Origin: an uncultured Oscillospiraceae bacterium
Lineage (GTDB): Bacteria; Bacillota; Clostridia; Oscillospirales; Oscillospiraceae
NCBI GenBank assembly: GCA_910577915.1
Contig: CAJTOM010000052.1
Coordinates: 1 to 18,803 of the forward strand
DNA: 18,803 nt
Reading direction: 5' to 3'
Below, piece after piece: positions 1-7,643 of the stretch. Each line of letters begins with the position of its first letter. Within the stretch, counting starts at the first letter, position 1. Position numbers and translations under genes: made by a program. Below the pieces are notes generated by a model, which made no database searches, was not told where the DNA came from, and saw only the letters and a program-made list of their open reading frames with translations.

Positions 1-238
1 TCCGCTCCGCCCCCGGCAGGGTGCCCTCCTGGGCGGGGGCGGCTCCAGGGGCGGCGGGAACGGGGGCGGGCTCCGGCGTATCCGGCGCTGTCTGGGGCGC
101 GGGTGGCGAAGGGGCGGCCTCGTCCCCGGCGGGAGCGAAGGGGTCCACACCGGGGGTCACCCGCTGCCAGACCTGGTCGTAGACGCGGAAATCGTAGGCG
201 GGGGAGGGGCTCTGCCCGCCGTACATGGTGTTTTCCAT
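1..238 (-). CDS. Pro/Ala-rich protein of unknown function, C-terminus beyond the window
   Basis: The ATG at 238 is preceded by a strong TAAAGGAGG site about seven bases upstream, and the frame stays open to the window edge (79 codons). The first 35 residues contain YDQVWQRVTPGVDPF. After that the chain becomes a linker dominated by Pro, Ala and acidic residues. It starts 50 bases after the aroQ stop on the same strand, with no clear terminator between, so it may be read as the tail of the aromatic operon. From memory, a YDxxWQRVxP segment near the N-terminus occurs in some clostridial ferritin-like proteins, but the domain that would prove this lies outside the window. The function is unknown; that the gene is real is fairly safe. 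Confidence 0.6.
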   Translation of the reverse strand, partial: MENTMYGGQSPSPAYDFRVYDQVWQRVTPGVDPFAPAGDEAAPSPPAPQTAPDTPEPAPVPAAPGAAPAQEGTLPGAER

Positions 239-288
239 AGCAACAGCCTCCTTTACTAGGCCATTGTATGTGAAAGGGCGGCAAATGG

Positions 289-738
289 TTAGCCTTTGGC
301 GATGATTCCCTCCGTCAGCACCTTGATATGTTCCGCCGCCATGCGGTAGCCCTCGAAGCCGTGTCCCGCAATGGTCCGGCAGCAGGCCAGCCGGACGTAG
401 GACACCTGCCGGAAGTCCTCCCGCCGGGACACGTCGGAGAGATGGACCTCCACCGCCGGCAGGCCCACCGCCTTCAGGGCGTCCAGCAGGGCCACGCTGG
501 TGTGGGTGTAGGCGGCGGGGTTGATGACGATGCCGTCGAATGCCCCGTAGGCGGCCTGGATGGCCTCCACCAGGACCCCCTCGTGGTTGGACTGGACGAT
601 CTCGCACCCGATCCCCAGCTCGCCGCAGAAATCCCGGATGTAGGCCTCCAGGTCGGCGTAGGTCCCCCGGCCATAGATGTCCGGCTCCCGAATCCCCAGC
701 ATGTTGAGGTTGGGGCCGTTGAGAAACAGCAGCTTCAC
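289..738 (-). CDS. aroQ: 3-dehydroquinate dehydratase, type II
   Basis: The product removes water from 3-dehydroquinate to give 3-dehydroshikimate, step three of the shikimate pathway, in the cytoplasm. It is 149 residues long, normal for type II enzymes. Family motifs run in order: NGPNLNMLGIREPDIYG near the N-terminus (Arg17 and Tyr22 are the expected catalytic pair), QSNHEG, then INPAAYTHTS, then VEVHLSDVSRREDFR. I chose the GTG at 738 because the protein then begins MKLLFLNGPNLN, the family start, and because GTGA overlaps the TGA stop of the aroE-aroK gene by four bases, a sign of translational coupling. An AAGGAG lies 11 bases upstream. An in-frame upstream extension is possible, but it codes for Arg-rich sequence unlike the family. 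Confidence 0.95.
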   Translation of the reverse strand: MKLLFLNGPNLNMLGIREPDIYGRGTYADLEAYIRDFCGELGIGCEIVQSNHEGVLVEAIQAAYGAFDGIVINPAAYTHTSVALLDALKAVGLPAVEVHLSDVSRREDFRQVSYVRLACCRTIAGHGFEGYRMAAEHIKVLTEGIIAKG

Positions 739-1961
739 AGCGCGTTCAGCTCCTTTACAATGGTGTCGGCCGCCGCTTCGACGGCGCCGCTGTTGGGTAC
801 GGTGAGGTCGGCGAAGGCGGCGTACAGCGGGGCCCGCCGGGCCCACAGCTCCTCCAGATCCGTGCTCTGGGACACGGGCCGCCCGCTCCGGGGCAGCAGG
901 GCCAGATCCCTGGTGAGGTGGACCACTACGCCGTTCTGGCGCAGTGGGTCCCGGTTTTCCGGGCGGGTGACCGCGCCGCCGCCGGTGCTGATGACGCAGC
1001 CGGTGCGGCTCCCCGCCTCGCGGGCGATCTGGGACTCCAGGGTCCGGAAGGCCTCCTCGCCGTCCTGGGCGAAGATGTCGGGGATGGATTTTCCCGCGCG
1101 GGCGCTGATGAGGGCGTCCATGTCCACAAACTCCTTCCCCAGCCTGCGGGCCAGCGCCCGGCCCACGGCGCTCTTGCCGCAGCCGGGCATGCCCACCAGG
1201 ACCACGCTGCGCACCTGGCGCGTCAGAGCGGCCAGCGCCTCCTCCATCCGGCTGTCGGGGATGGTGGTCCCGGTGAACAGCTCGGCGGCCCGGCGGGCCT
1301 GGGACACCAGCATGGGCAGACCGCCGGAGCAGGGGATGCCCCGGTCCTCCGCCGCCAGCACCAGGGCGGTGCGCAGGGGGTTATACACCACGTCCAGCAC
1401 CCCGGTGAGGGCCGGGAAGAGGTCCAGGTCCACCGGTGAGACGCCGCAGCGGGGATACATGCCCACGGGGGTGGTGTTGATGAGCACCTGGGCGTCCCCG
1501 TGGCGGGAGAGATTGCCGTAGTTGTCCGCCCCCCCTCGGGAGACCACGGTCACCGACGCCGCCCCCAGCTCCCCGGCGGCGGCCTGGGCGGTGCGGCTGG
1601 TGCCGCCGGAGCCCAGGATGACCACCTTTTTCCCCGCCATGTCCACCCCCGCCCGCCGGGCCAGATCGATGAGCCCGTCGATGTCGGTGTTGCAGCCCTC
1701 CAGCAGGCCGTCCCGGTTGACAATCGTGTTCACCGCCCCGATGGCGGCGGCCCTGGGATCGACCCGGTCGCACAGAGGGATCACCGTCTGCTTGTAGGGG
1801 ATGGTGACGTTGAGCCCCCGGAACGCCCGGCGGCGGAGCAGCGCCTCTACCTCCTCCGGCGGCGTGGGCAGCAGCCGGTAGTCGTAGCCCCCCAGGGCTC
1901 TGTGAATCTGCGGAGAGAAGCTGTGCCCCAGTTTTTCCCCCAACAGTCCGTATTCAATCAT
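735..1961 (-). CDS. aroE-aroK: Bifunctional shikimate dehydrogenase / shikimate kinase (AroE-AroK fusion)
   Basis: This 408-residue protein joins two consecutive cytoplasmic enzymes. Residues 1 to about 245 are shikimate dehydrogenase: HSFSP (Ser14, Ser16) and NVTIPYK with Lys57 bind and turn over the substrate, Asp93 lies in NTDIDG, and GSGGTS at 117-122 starts the NADP fold. Residues about 250 to 408 are shikimate kinase: GMPGCGKS at 257-264 is the Walker A loop, followed by DMD, a GEEAFR segment, STGGGAV, a GRP lid segment and RAPLY. No long linker separates the halves. The fusion makes the reduction of dehydroshikimate and the phosphorylation of shikimate a single translation product. It lies 32 bases after pheA and overlaps aroQ by four bases. 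An AGGAG site lies in the loop of a small hairpin at the start codon (1960-1981). Confidence 0.95.
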   Translation of the reverse strand: MIEYGLLGEKLGHSFSPQIHRALGGYDYRLLPTPPEEVEALLRRRAFRGLNVTIPYKQTVIPLCDRVDPRAAAIGAVNTIVNRDGLLEGCNTDIDGLIDLARRAGVDMAGKKVVILGSGGTSRTAQAAAGELGAASVTVVSRGGADNYGNLSRHGDAQVLINTTPVGMYPRCGVSPVDLDLFPALTGVLDVVYNPLRTALVLAAEDRGIPCSGGLPMLVSQARRAAELFTGTTIPDSRMEEALAALTRQVRSVVLVGMPGCGKSAVGRALARRLGKEFVDMDALISARAGKSIPDIFAQDGEEAFRTLESQIAREAGSRTGCVISTGGGAVTRPENRDPLRQNGVVVHLTRDLALLPRSGRPVSQSTDLEELWARRAPLYAAFADLTVPNSGAVEAAADTIVKELNAL

Positions 1962-1981
1962 ACAAATTCTCCTGTTTGTAT
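1960..1981 (-). promoter_or_regulatory. Inverted repeat around the aroE-aroK ribosome binding site
   Basis: Reading the coding strand, ATACAAA and TTTGTAT form a perfect 7-bp inverted repeat around the 8-base loop CAGGAGAA. The AGGAG lies in the loop and the last two stem bases are the A and T of the ATG start. In RNA this would show the ribosome binding site in a loop while partly closing the start codon. It may tune translation of this internal cistron. An A/T stem of this length is weak, so chance is possible. Confidence 0.4.
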
Positions 1982-1993
1982 TTAAACCGGCCC

Positions 1994-3130
1994 TCAGAAC
2001 ACCTCGCTGTAGGCCCCCAGGAAGGTGAAGAAGGGCTCCTTCTCCAGCTGGCTGAGCACCGTCTGGGTGTCCGGGCTGAGGACGGAGGCCTCCACGTCGA
2101 AGTAGAAACGGAACTCAAAGTCCTTGCCGGGGATGGGCCGGCTCTCCAGCTTGCAGATGTTGAGGCCCCGGGTGGCGAACTTGGCGATGAGGCTGTAGAG
2201 GGAGCCGGGGCGGTGGCTGGCGGAGGCCACGAAGGTGATGCGGTTGGCCCCCTCGTAGATCTCCAGCTCCTTGGAGATGCAGATGAAGCGGGTGTAGTTG
2301 TGGTCCGTGTTGGCCACCCGGTCGCTGAGGATCTCCAGGCCGTAGAGCCCGGCGCAGCCGGCGGAGGCGATGGCGGCCACGTCCGTCCGGCCGCTCTCGG
2401 CCACGTACTGGGCGGCCCTGGCGTTGTTGTCGAAGACGGTGACCTTCACGCCCTGGTTTTTCAAGAACTCGCCGCACTGGTTGAGGGCCTGCTCGTGGGC
2501 CACCACCTCCTTCACGGCGGCGAGCGTCACGCCGGGCCGGGCCAGCAGGCAGTGCTCCACCTTCAGCTTGAGGCTACGCACGATCTTGCAGTTATACTTC
2601 TCCATGAGGTCGTAGACCTCGGTGACGGATCCGGCGGAGGAGTTCTCAATAGGCAGGATGCCGTAGCGGCACATGCCGGTCTCCACCGCCCGGAACACGC
2701 CGTCGAAGCGGCTGCAGTACATGATCTGCGGCAGGGGGAACATCTTGCCGCAGGCCAGCTGGGAATAGGCCCCCTCGGCCCCCTGGCAGGCCACCACCGC
2801 CCGGCTGGGGAAGGCGCCGCCGCCCTCCGCCGCCGCCAGAATGTCCCGGCACAGCCGGGACTCCCCGGTGGACAGGCGGTTCTCCTGGTAGTCCCGGCTC
2901 AGCTCCAGGAGCGTCATGTAGAGGATTTTCGTGTATTCCTGGAGCTCCTCACCGCAGGCGCCGGTGACGCGGTAGAGAATGTCCCGCTCCCGGCTGGCGG
3001 CCAGAACGGGGGTGTTGTGCTCCTTTTTGTAGTCCGCCACCTGCCTGACGGTCTCCATGCGGCGCTTGAACAGGGCGGTCAGCTGGTCGTCGATCTGGTC
3101 GAGCTGTTCCCGGTAGTCTTTCAATTCCAT
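1994..3130 (-). CDS. pheA: Bifunctional chorismate mutase / prephenate dehydratase (P-protein)
   Basis: This 378-residue protein converts chorismate to prephenate and then to phenylpyruvate, the keto acid of phenylalanine. Residues 1 to about 90 are an AroQ-fold chorismate mutase (MELKDYREQLDQIDDQL start, later KRRMETVRQVADYKKEH). The prephenate dehydratase domain follows (VACQGAEGAYSQLA, then ENSSAGSV, then NYTRF with the Thr-Arg-Phe active-site motif). The last 85 or so residues are an ACT domain with HRPGSLYSLI and ESRP, the usual Phe feedback site. The ATG at 3130 follows AAAGGAGGA at a good distance. It is the only chorismate mutase visible here, so it probably supplies prephenate for TyrA as well. 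It lies 31 bases after aroC in the same operon. Confidence 0.95.
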   Translation of the reverse strand: MELKDYREQLDQIDDQLTALFKRRMETVRQVADYKKEHNTPVLAASRERDILYRVTGACGEELQEYTKILYMTLLELSRDYQENRLSTGESRLCRDILAAAEGGGAFPSRAVVACQGAEGAYSQLACGKMFPLPQIMYCSRFDGVFRAVETGMCRYGILPIENSSAGSVTEVYDLMEKYNCKIVRSLKLKVEHCLLARPGVTLAAVKEVVAHEQALNQCGEFLKNQGVKVTVFDNNARAAQYVAESGRTDVAAIASAGCAGLYGLEILSDRVANTDHNYTRFICISKELEIYEGANRITFVASASHRPGSLYSLIAKFATRGLNICKLESRPIPGKDFEFRFYFDVEASVLSPDTQTVLSQLEKEPFFTFLGAYSEVF

Positions 3131-3161
3131 TGCGGGGGTCCTCCTTTTGATACTGTCTGTT

Positions 3162-4268
3162 TCATGTGAAAGCGGGGGTTGATGACGCGGGGGCCGATTC
3201 CAGCAGCAGGTCCAGAAGGGCGGCGGCGGTGACCGCCTCCACCACCGGCACCGCGCGGGGCACAATGCAGGGGTCGTGCCGGCCGTGGATCACCAGCTTG
3301 GCGCTGCGGCGCGTCTCCAGGTCCACGGTGTCCTGCTCCCGGGCGATGGAGGCGGTGGGCTTGACGGCCACGTTGACCACCAGGGGCATGCCGGTGGTGA
3401 TGCCCCCCAGGACGCCGCCGGCGTGGTTGGTGCGGGTGGTGACGCGGTCCCCGTCTATCTCGAAGGGGTCGTTGTGGGCGCTGCCCCGCATGGCGGCGGC
3501 GGCGAAGCCCGTGCCGAAGGACACGCCCCGCACCGCCGGGATGCCGAACAGGGCCGCCGCCAGGCGGTTCTCCACGCCGCCGAACATGGGCTCCCCCAGC
3601 CCCGCCGGCAGGCCCAGGGCGAAGCACCGGATGACCCCGCCCACGGAGTCCGCCGCCAGCCGGGCCGCCTCGATGGCCTGGCGCATCTGCACGCCGGATT
3701 CTTCGGCGAACACCGGGAAGGGCCTGCGCAGAAGGGCCTCCAGGTCCTCCCGGCCGACCCGGGCGAGGTCGGGCGGGTCGTCGAGGACCGCCTCGATCTG
3801 GCTGATGTGGGCCGCCACCGTGACGCCCCGCGCCTCCAGCACCTGCAGGGCCAGTCCCCCCGCGAAGCACAGGGGGGCCGTCAGACGGCCGGAGAACTGG
3901 CCGCCCCCCCGGATGTCGTAGCTCTCGCCGTACTTCACCAGGGCGGTGTAGTCGGCGTGGGAGGGGCGGGGGGTGCGCTTGAGACCGGCGTAGTCCCCGC
4001 TGTGGGGATCCCGGTTGCGGATGACGGCGGCCACGGGGGCCCCGCAGGTCCGGCCCTCCACCAGGCCGGAGAGAATCTCGGGCACGTCGTCCTCCCGCCG
4101 GTTGGTGGACCAGGCGTTCCGGCCCGGCGCGCGGCGGGCCATGAAGGCCCCCAGCCGCTCCAGGTCCGGCGCAAAGCCGGCGGGCAGACCCTCCACCACA
4201 CAGCCGATGGCCGGGGCGTGGGACTGGCCGAACACGGTGACGCGCAGTTTATTCCCCAGGGTATTCAT
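3162..4268 (-). CDS. aroC: Chorismate synthase
   Basis: The product removes phosphate from EPSP to make chorismate, the last shared step, using reduced FMN. It is 368 residues long. Family signatures are present: GQSHAPAIGCVVEG starting at residue 14 (His17 is catalytic), GGGQFSGRLTAP in the middle, and RRSAKLVIHGRHDPCIVPRAVPV near the C-terminus. I chose the ATG at 4268 because GGGAGGACAG lies just upstream and MNTLGNKLRVTVFGQSH is the family start. An ATG ten codons further upstream lies deeper inside aroA and has no good site. The start lies inside the end of aroA, giving a 20-base overlap in another frame, which argues for coupled translation. Confidence 0.96.
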   Translation of the reverse strand: MNTLGNKLRVTVFGQSHAPAIGCVVEGLPAGFAPDLERLGAFMARRAPGRNAWSTNRREDDVPEILSGLVEGRTCGAPVAAVIRNRDPHSGDYAGLKRTPRPSHADYTALVKYGESYDIRGGGQFSGRLTAPLCFAGGLALQVLEARGVTVAAHISQIEAVLDDPPDLARVGREDLEALLRRPFPVFAEESGVQMRQAIEAARLAADSVGGVIRCFALGLPAGLGEPMFGGVENRLAAALFGIPAVRGVSFGTGFAAAAMRGSAHNDPFEIDGDRVTTRTNHAGGVLGGITTGMPLVVNVAVKPTASIAREQDTVDLETRRSAKLVIHGRHDPCIVPRAVPVVEAVTAAALLDLLLESAPASSTPAFT

Positions 4269-5427
4269 AGACCTGTCCTCCCAACGATTTGTAGTCATCC
4301 CAGAAGGCGGGATAGGATTTGGCCACGCACTCCGCCCCCAGCAGCGTTACCGGCTCCCGGCAGCGGGTGGCGGCGACGGCCGCCATCATGGCGATGCGGT
4401 GGTCATTGCAGCAGTCCACCGTGCAGCCCCCCGCCAGGGAGTCCCGGCCGCGGATTCGCAGAAAGTCCGGCCCCTCCTCCACATCCGCGCCCATGGCGCA
4501 CAGCACCCGGGTTATGGCGGCGAGGCGGTCGCTCTCCTTTATGCGCAGGCGGGCGGCCCCGGTGAGGCTGGTGCGCTCCTCCGCGCGGAGGGCGGCGATC
4601 ACTGCCAGCGGCGGCGCGAGGTCGGGACAGCCGGAGACGTCCAGCGCCGCGTCCCCGCTCTGCCGCAGTCTCTGACAGTAAGAGACGATGCACATGTCCC
4701 CCTGGGCGGAGGCGGGGTTCAGCCCCTGGGGCTCCACCGGATGGCCCAGGGCCATGGACGCGTACCAGAAGGCCGCCTGGGACCAGTCCGCCTCAATGGA
4801 TACCGCGCGGGGGCGGTACCGCTGGCCGCCGGGCGTCCGGAAGCCGTTGGGGATCTCCGTGACGGAGACGCCGAAGGCCGCCAGGGCCGCCAGGGTCATA
4901 TCCACGTACCCCCGGCTCTCCAGGGGGGAGGTGAGGAGGATCTCGCTGTCCCCCTCCAGCAGGGGCAGGGCGTAGAGCAGGCCGGTGACGAACTGGCTGG
5001 ACACGTCCCCCGGCAGGCGGTAGATTCCCGGCGTCAGGCGGCCCTCCGCGGTGAGAACGCCCTTTTCCTGGGTGCAGCGGACCCCCTTCTCCCGGAAGAG
5101 GTCGAGGTAGGGCCGCTGGGGCCGCTCCATGAGGCGGCCCTGGCCGGTGAAGACACCGCCGCCCCGGCGGACAAGGGCGATGGGAATCAGAAAACGGAGG
5201 GTGGAGCCCGATTCCCCGCAGTCGAAGACGGGCAGGCCGCCGCCCTCTGCGCGCAGCGCCGCCAGACACCGGCGGGTGGCGCGGATGTCCTGGGAGTCCG
5301 CCAGATTGCGGATCGTGCTCCCGCCGCCGGCCAGGGCGGCGGCGATGAGGTACCGGTGGGCCTGGGACTTGCTGGGGGGCGGGGCGACGGGGCCGGAGAG
5401 CCGGGAGGGGGTGATGGTGAACTTCAT
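4249..5427 (-). CDS. aroA: 3-phosphoshikimate 1-carboxyvinyltransferase (EPSP synthase)
   Basis: The product joins PEP to shikimate 3-phosphate to give EPSP. It is 392 residues long, shorter than the roughly 427 of the E. coli enzyme. It shows PPSKSQAHRYLIAAAL near the N-terminus (the SKS-type substrate lysine), CGESGSTLRF in place of the classical GNAGTAMRP loop, LPGDVSSQFVTGLL, RIKESDRL, and CCNDHRIAMMAA near the end. GGAGG lies eight bases before the ATG. The ATGA at 5427-5424 overlaps the aroB stop by four bases, and the 3' end overlaps aroC by 20. The PEP/glyphosate loop differs from class I enzymes at several positions, so inhibitor sensitivity should not be assumed. Confidence 0.95.
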   Translation of the reverse strand: MKFTITPSRLSGPVAPPPSKSQAHRYLIAAALAGGGSTIRNLADSQDIRATRRCLAALRAEGGGLPVFDCGESGSTLRFLIPIALVRRGGGVFTGQGRLMERPQRPYLDLFREKGVRCTQEKGVLTAEGRLTPGIYRLPGDVSSQFVTGLLYALPLLEGDSEILLTSPLESRGYVDMTLAALAAFGVSVTEIPNGFRTPGGQRYRPRAVSIEADWSQAAFWYASMALGHPVEPQGLNPASAQGDMCIVSYCQRLRQSGDAALDVSGCPDLAPPLAVIAALRAEERTSLTGAARLRIKESDRLAAITRVLCAMGADVEEGPDFLRIRGRDSLAGGCTVDCCNDHRIAMMAAVAATRCREPVTLLGAECVAKSYPAFWDDYKSLGGQVYEYPGE

Positions 5428-6470
5428 AGGGCCGCCTCCGTGAAGGCGCGCAGGCCCGCCATGTCCAGCCGGACGGTCTCCGCCCGGCCGATCTCCCGAA
5501 GGACCACCACGTCGATGCTGCCGCCGTCCCGCTTCTTGTCGGCGGTGGCGGCGTCAAAGAGCTGACCGGCGGTATAGGGGCACCGGGTGGGCAGACGGTA
5601 CTGCCGGCAGGCGTCCAGGACCGCCTCCAGAACGCCGGCGGGGCTGTACCCCAGCCGCTCCGCCGCCCGGCAGGCCAGGACCATGCCCATGGCTACGGCG
5701 TGGCCGTGGGTGACGGTGAAATCGCTGTTTTTCTCGATGGCGTGGCCCAGGGTGTGGCCGAAGTTGAGGAGCTTCCGCCGCCCGTGCTCCCGCTCGTCCT
5801 CGCCCACCACGGCGGCCTTGATCTCCACGTTCCGGCGGACCATCTCCCCGGCATCCGGCGCTCCGGCGGTGAGGGCGGCGAAGAAGGCGGCGTCGGCGAT
5901 GAGGCCGTGCTTGAGGGTCTCCGCCATGCCGTCGGCGACAGCCTCCGGGGGCAGGGTTTGGAAGGTATCCGTGTCGCAGAGGACCATTTTCGGCTGGTGA
6001 AAGGCCCCGGCCAGGTTTTTGCCGGCGGCGAGATCCACGGCGGTTTTTCCCCCCACGGAGGAGTCCGAGGCGGCCAGGAGGGTGGTGGGGAGCTGGATGT
6101 AGTCCACGCCCCGTTGGTAGGTGGCGGCGGCGAAGCCCGCCATGTCCCCGGTGACGCCGCCCCCCAGGGCCAGGACAAGGTCGGAGCGGGTGAGGCGGCT
6201 CTGGGCGAAAAATTCCAGGATGCCTGCGTAGGTGGTCAGATTTTTGTGCCGCTCCCCGGCGGGGAAGGCGCGGAGGCATACCTGAAAGCCCGCCTCCTGG
6301 AGGGAGCGGCACACAACGGCGGCATAGAGTTTTTCCACCGTGGTATCGGTGATGACGGCACAGGTCCGGGAGCCGGCCGCCCCGGCGATCAGTTCCCCGG
6401 CCCGTTTCAGAAGGCCGGGGCCGATGTGGACGTGGTAGGGCGGGGAGGTCTGTACGGTGACGGTTTGCAT
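5424..6470 (-). CDS. aroB: 3-dehydroquinate synthase
   Basis: The product cyclises DAHP to 3-dehydroquinate with NAD and a divalent metal, step two of the pathway. It is 348 residues from the ATG at 6470. Visible family motifs are LALGGGVTGDMAGFAAATYQRG, QLPTTLLAASDSSVGGKTAVD, KHGLIAD, and NFGHTLGHAIE, which carries metal-binding histidines. Three starts are close together: GTG 6479, ATG 6476 and ATG 6470. AGGAAG at 6485-6480 sits eight bases before 6470 but almost touches the others, so I prefer 6470. The stop overlaps the aroA start as ATGA. It lies about 20 bases after the small membrane protein gene. Confidence 0.95.
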   Translation of the reverse strand: MQTVTVQTSPPYHVHIGPGLLKRAGELIAGAAGSRTCAVITDTTVEKLYAAVVCRSLQEAGFQVCLRAFPAGERHKNLTTYAGILEFFAQSRLTRSDLVLALGGGVTGDMAGFAAATYQRGVDYIQLPTTLLAASDSSVGGKTAVDLAAGKNLAGAFHQPKMVLCDTDTFQTLPPEAVADGMAETLKHGLIADAAFFAALTAGAPDAGEMVRRNVEIKAAVVGEDEREHGRRKLLNFGHTLGHAIEKNSDFTVTHGHAVAMGMVLACRAAERLGYSPAGVLEAVLDACRQYRLPTRCPYTAGQLFDAATADKKRDGGSIDVVVLREIGRAETVRLDMAGLRAFTEAAL

Positions 6471-6489
6471 GTGCATCACTTCCTATTGT

Positions 6490-6717
6490 TCAAAATGCGG
6501 CGCGCAGAAAAAAGCCGGCGGAGGGCCCCAGGAAAATGGCCAGGTAGATCAGGGTGATCCAGGGCTTTGTCCGCTCGTAACCCTCGCCCATGCTGTGCGC
6601 GTCCATGGGCGTCATCTTCAGAACGCAGATATTGAATACGGTGTGCAGGACGCCCACCAGCGCGACAAGCAGGCAGCACCCCCAGAACAGGAGCATGGAC
6701 AGTCCAAAACGCTGCAT
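6490..6717 (-). CDS. Small two-helix membrane protein of unknown function within the aromatic operon
   Basis: I do not recognise this 75-residue protein. Residues 6-33 are strongly hydrophobic with two adjacent cysteines (LLFWGCCLLVALVGVLHTVF). A polar hinge with Met, His, Glu and Arg follows (about 34-52), then a second hydrophobic segment at 53-71 (WITLIYLAIFLGPSAGFFL). Two membrane helices are likely. AGGAGG immediately after the tyrA stop, eight bases before the ATG, shows it is very probably translated. It sits between tyrA and aroB with gaps of 12 and about 20 bases, so it must be co-transcribed. Possible roles include export or uptake of an aromatic compound or anchoring of an enzyme, but nothing in the sequence decides this. 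Confidence 0.75.
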   Translation of the reverse strand: MQRFGLSMLLFWGCCLLVALVGVLHTVFNICVLKMTPMDAHSMGEGYERTKPWITLIYLAIFLGPSAGFFLRAAF

Positions 6718-6729
6718 CTCGCCGCCTCC

Positions 6730-7575
6730 TCAGCAGTCCTTGTCGATGGATTCCTTGATCTGACGGGCCCGGCGGAGCATGCCCAGCAGGTTCTCCCGGT
6801 CCCCCCGGCGGATGGTGTAGGCGAAGGCCGCCAGCTCCTCCACCAGGGTGTCGATCTCCCGGACCAGGGCCTCCCGGTTCTCCAGGAAGAGCTCCGTCCA
6901 CATCTGCTCGTTGAGCTTGGCCACGCGGGTCATATCCTTGAAGCTCCCGGCGGAAAAGCCCGCAAAATTGGGCGCCGAGGGGCTGCCCACGTAGGCGCAG
7001 CTCACCACGTGGGCCAGCTGGGAGGTATAGGCGATGATGCGGTCGTGCTCTTCCGGCGTGGAGAGCTGGAGATGCCCGAACCCCAGCCGCCGCGCCAGTT
7101 CCCAAATGCCGTCCAGACACTTGCGGGGCGTGCCCGGGTAGGGCGTCAGGATCAGGGACGCCCCCTGGAACAGCTCCGGGAAGGAGTGCCCGTACCCGGA
7201 GCGCTCGACGCCCGCCATGGGGTGCCCCCCCACGAACCAGAACCCGGCGTCCTTCACCACGTCCGCCAGGGGCGTACAGACCACACCCTTGACACCGCCG
7301 CAGTCCATCACGGCGCCGCCCCGGCGGAACCGGTCCCGGTGGGCGGTGACGTAGTCCGTCGTGGCCTGGGGGTACAGGGCGATGATCACCAGATCACACT
7401 CCGCCAGGCGGTCCGGCGTCAGGGCGGCGGAGAGGACGCCCTCGTCCAGGGCCCGGCTGAGCACCGCGCCGTCGGCGTCACAGCCCAGAAGGGTGCAGTC
7501 CGTGTACTGGCGGACGGCCTTGGCCATGCTGCCGCCGATGAGCCCCAGGCCCACAATGCCAACTGTTTTGATCAT
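6730..7575 (-). CDS. tyrA: Prephenate dehydrogenase
   Basis: The product oxidatively decarboxylates prephenate to 4-hydroxyphenylpyruvate, the tyrosine precursor. It is 281 residues long. The N-terminal dinucleotide fold has VGLGLIGGSMAKAV at 8-21, and Asp33 follows the second strand (LLGCD), which favours NAD. GGHPMAGVERSGYG carries the catalytic His. SQLAHVVSCAYV and FKDMTRVA belong to the helical dimer domain. There is no chorismate mutase part and no C-terminal ACT domain, so no obvious tyrosine feedback site is built in. The ATG at 7575 is preceded by GGGAGG at a normal distance. An upstream in-frame extension exists but does not match the family. Confidence 0.94.
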   Translation of the reverse strand: MIKTVGIVGLGLIGGSMAKAVRQYTDCTLLGCDADGAVLSRALDEGVLSAALTPDRLAECDLVIIALYPQATTDYVTAHRDRFRRGGAVMDCGGVKGVVCTPLADVVKDAGFWFVGGHPMAGVERSGYGHSFPELFQGASLILTPYPGTPRKCLDGIWELARRLGFGHLQLSTPEEHDRIIAYTSQLAHVVSCAYVGSPSAPNFAGFSAGSFKDMTRVAKLNEQMWTELFLENREALVREIDTLVEELAAFAYTIRRGDRENLLGMLRRARQIKESIDKDC

Positions 7576-7643
7576 AAAAACCTCCCGACTGGCGCATACG
7601 CCCGCCGCCGCGGGGCGGGGAGCGATTTTGGCCGCTTTTGTTC

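Noticed and set aside
239..288. Promoter for the left-edge gene (TACAAT on the minus strand)
   Set aside because: A -10-like hexamer is present but no -35-like sequence lies at 16-18 bases, so I do not call it.
328..4565. Several plus-strand ORFs of 250-430 codons across the aro genes
   Set aside because: They mirror strongly supported minus-strand genes, are rich in Arg, Gly, Pro and Ala, and lack ribosome binding sites and family motifs.
7576..7643. Terminator between aroF and tyrA
   Set aside because: The GC-rich inverted segments can fold but no U tract follows, so it is at most a minor structure.
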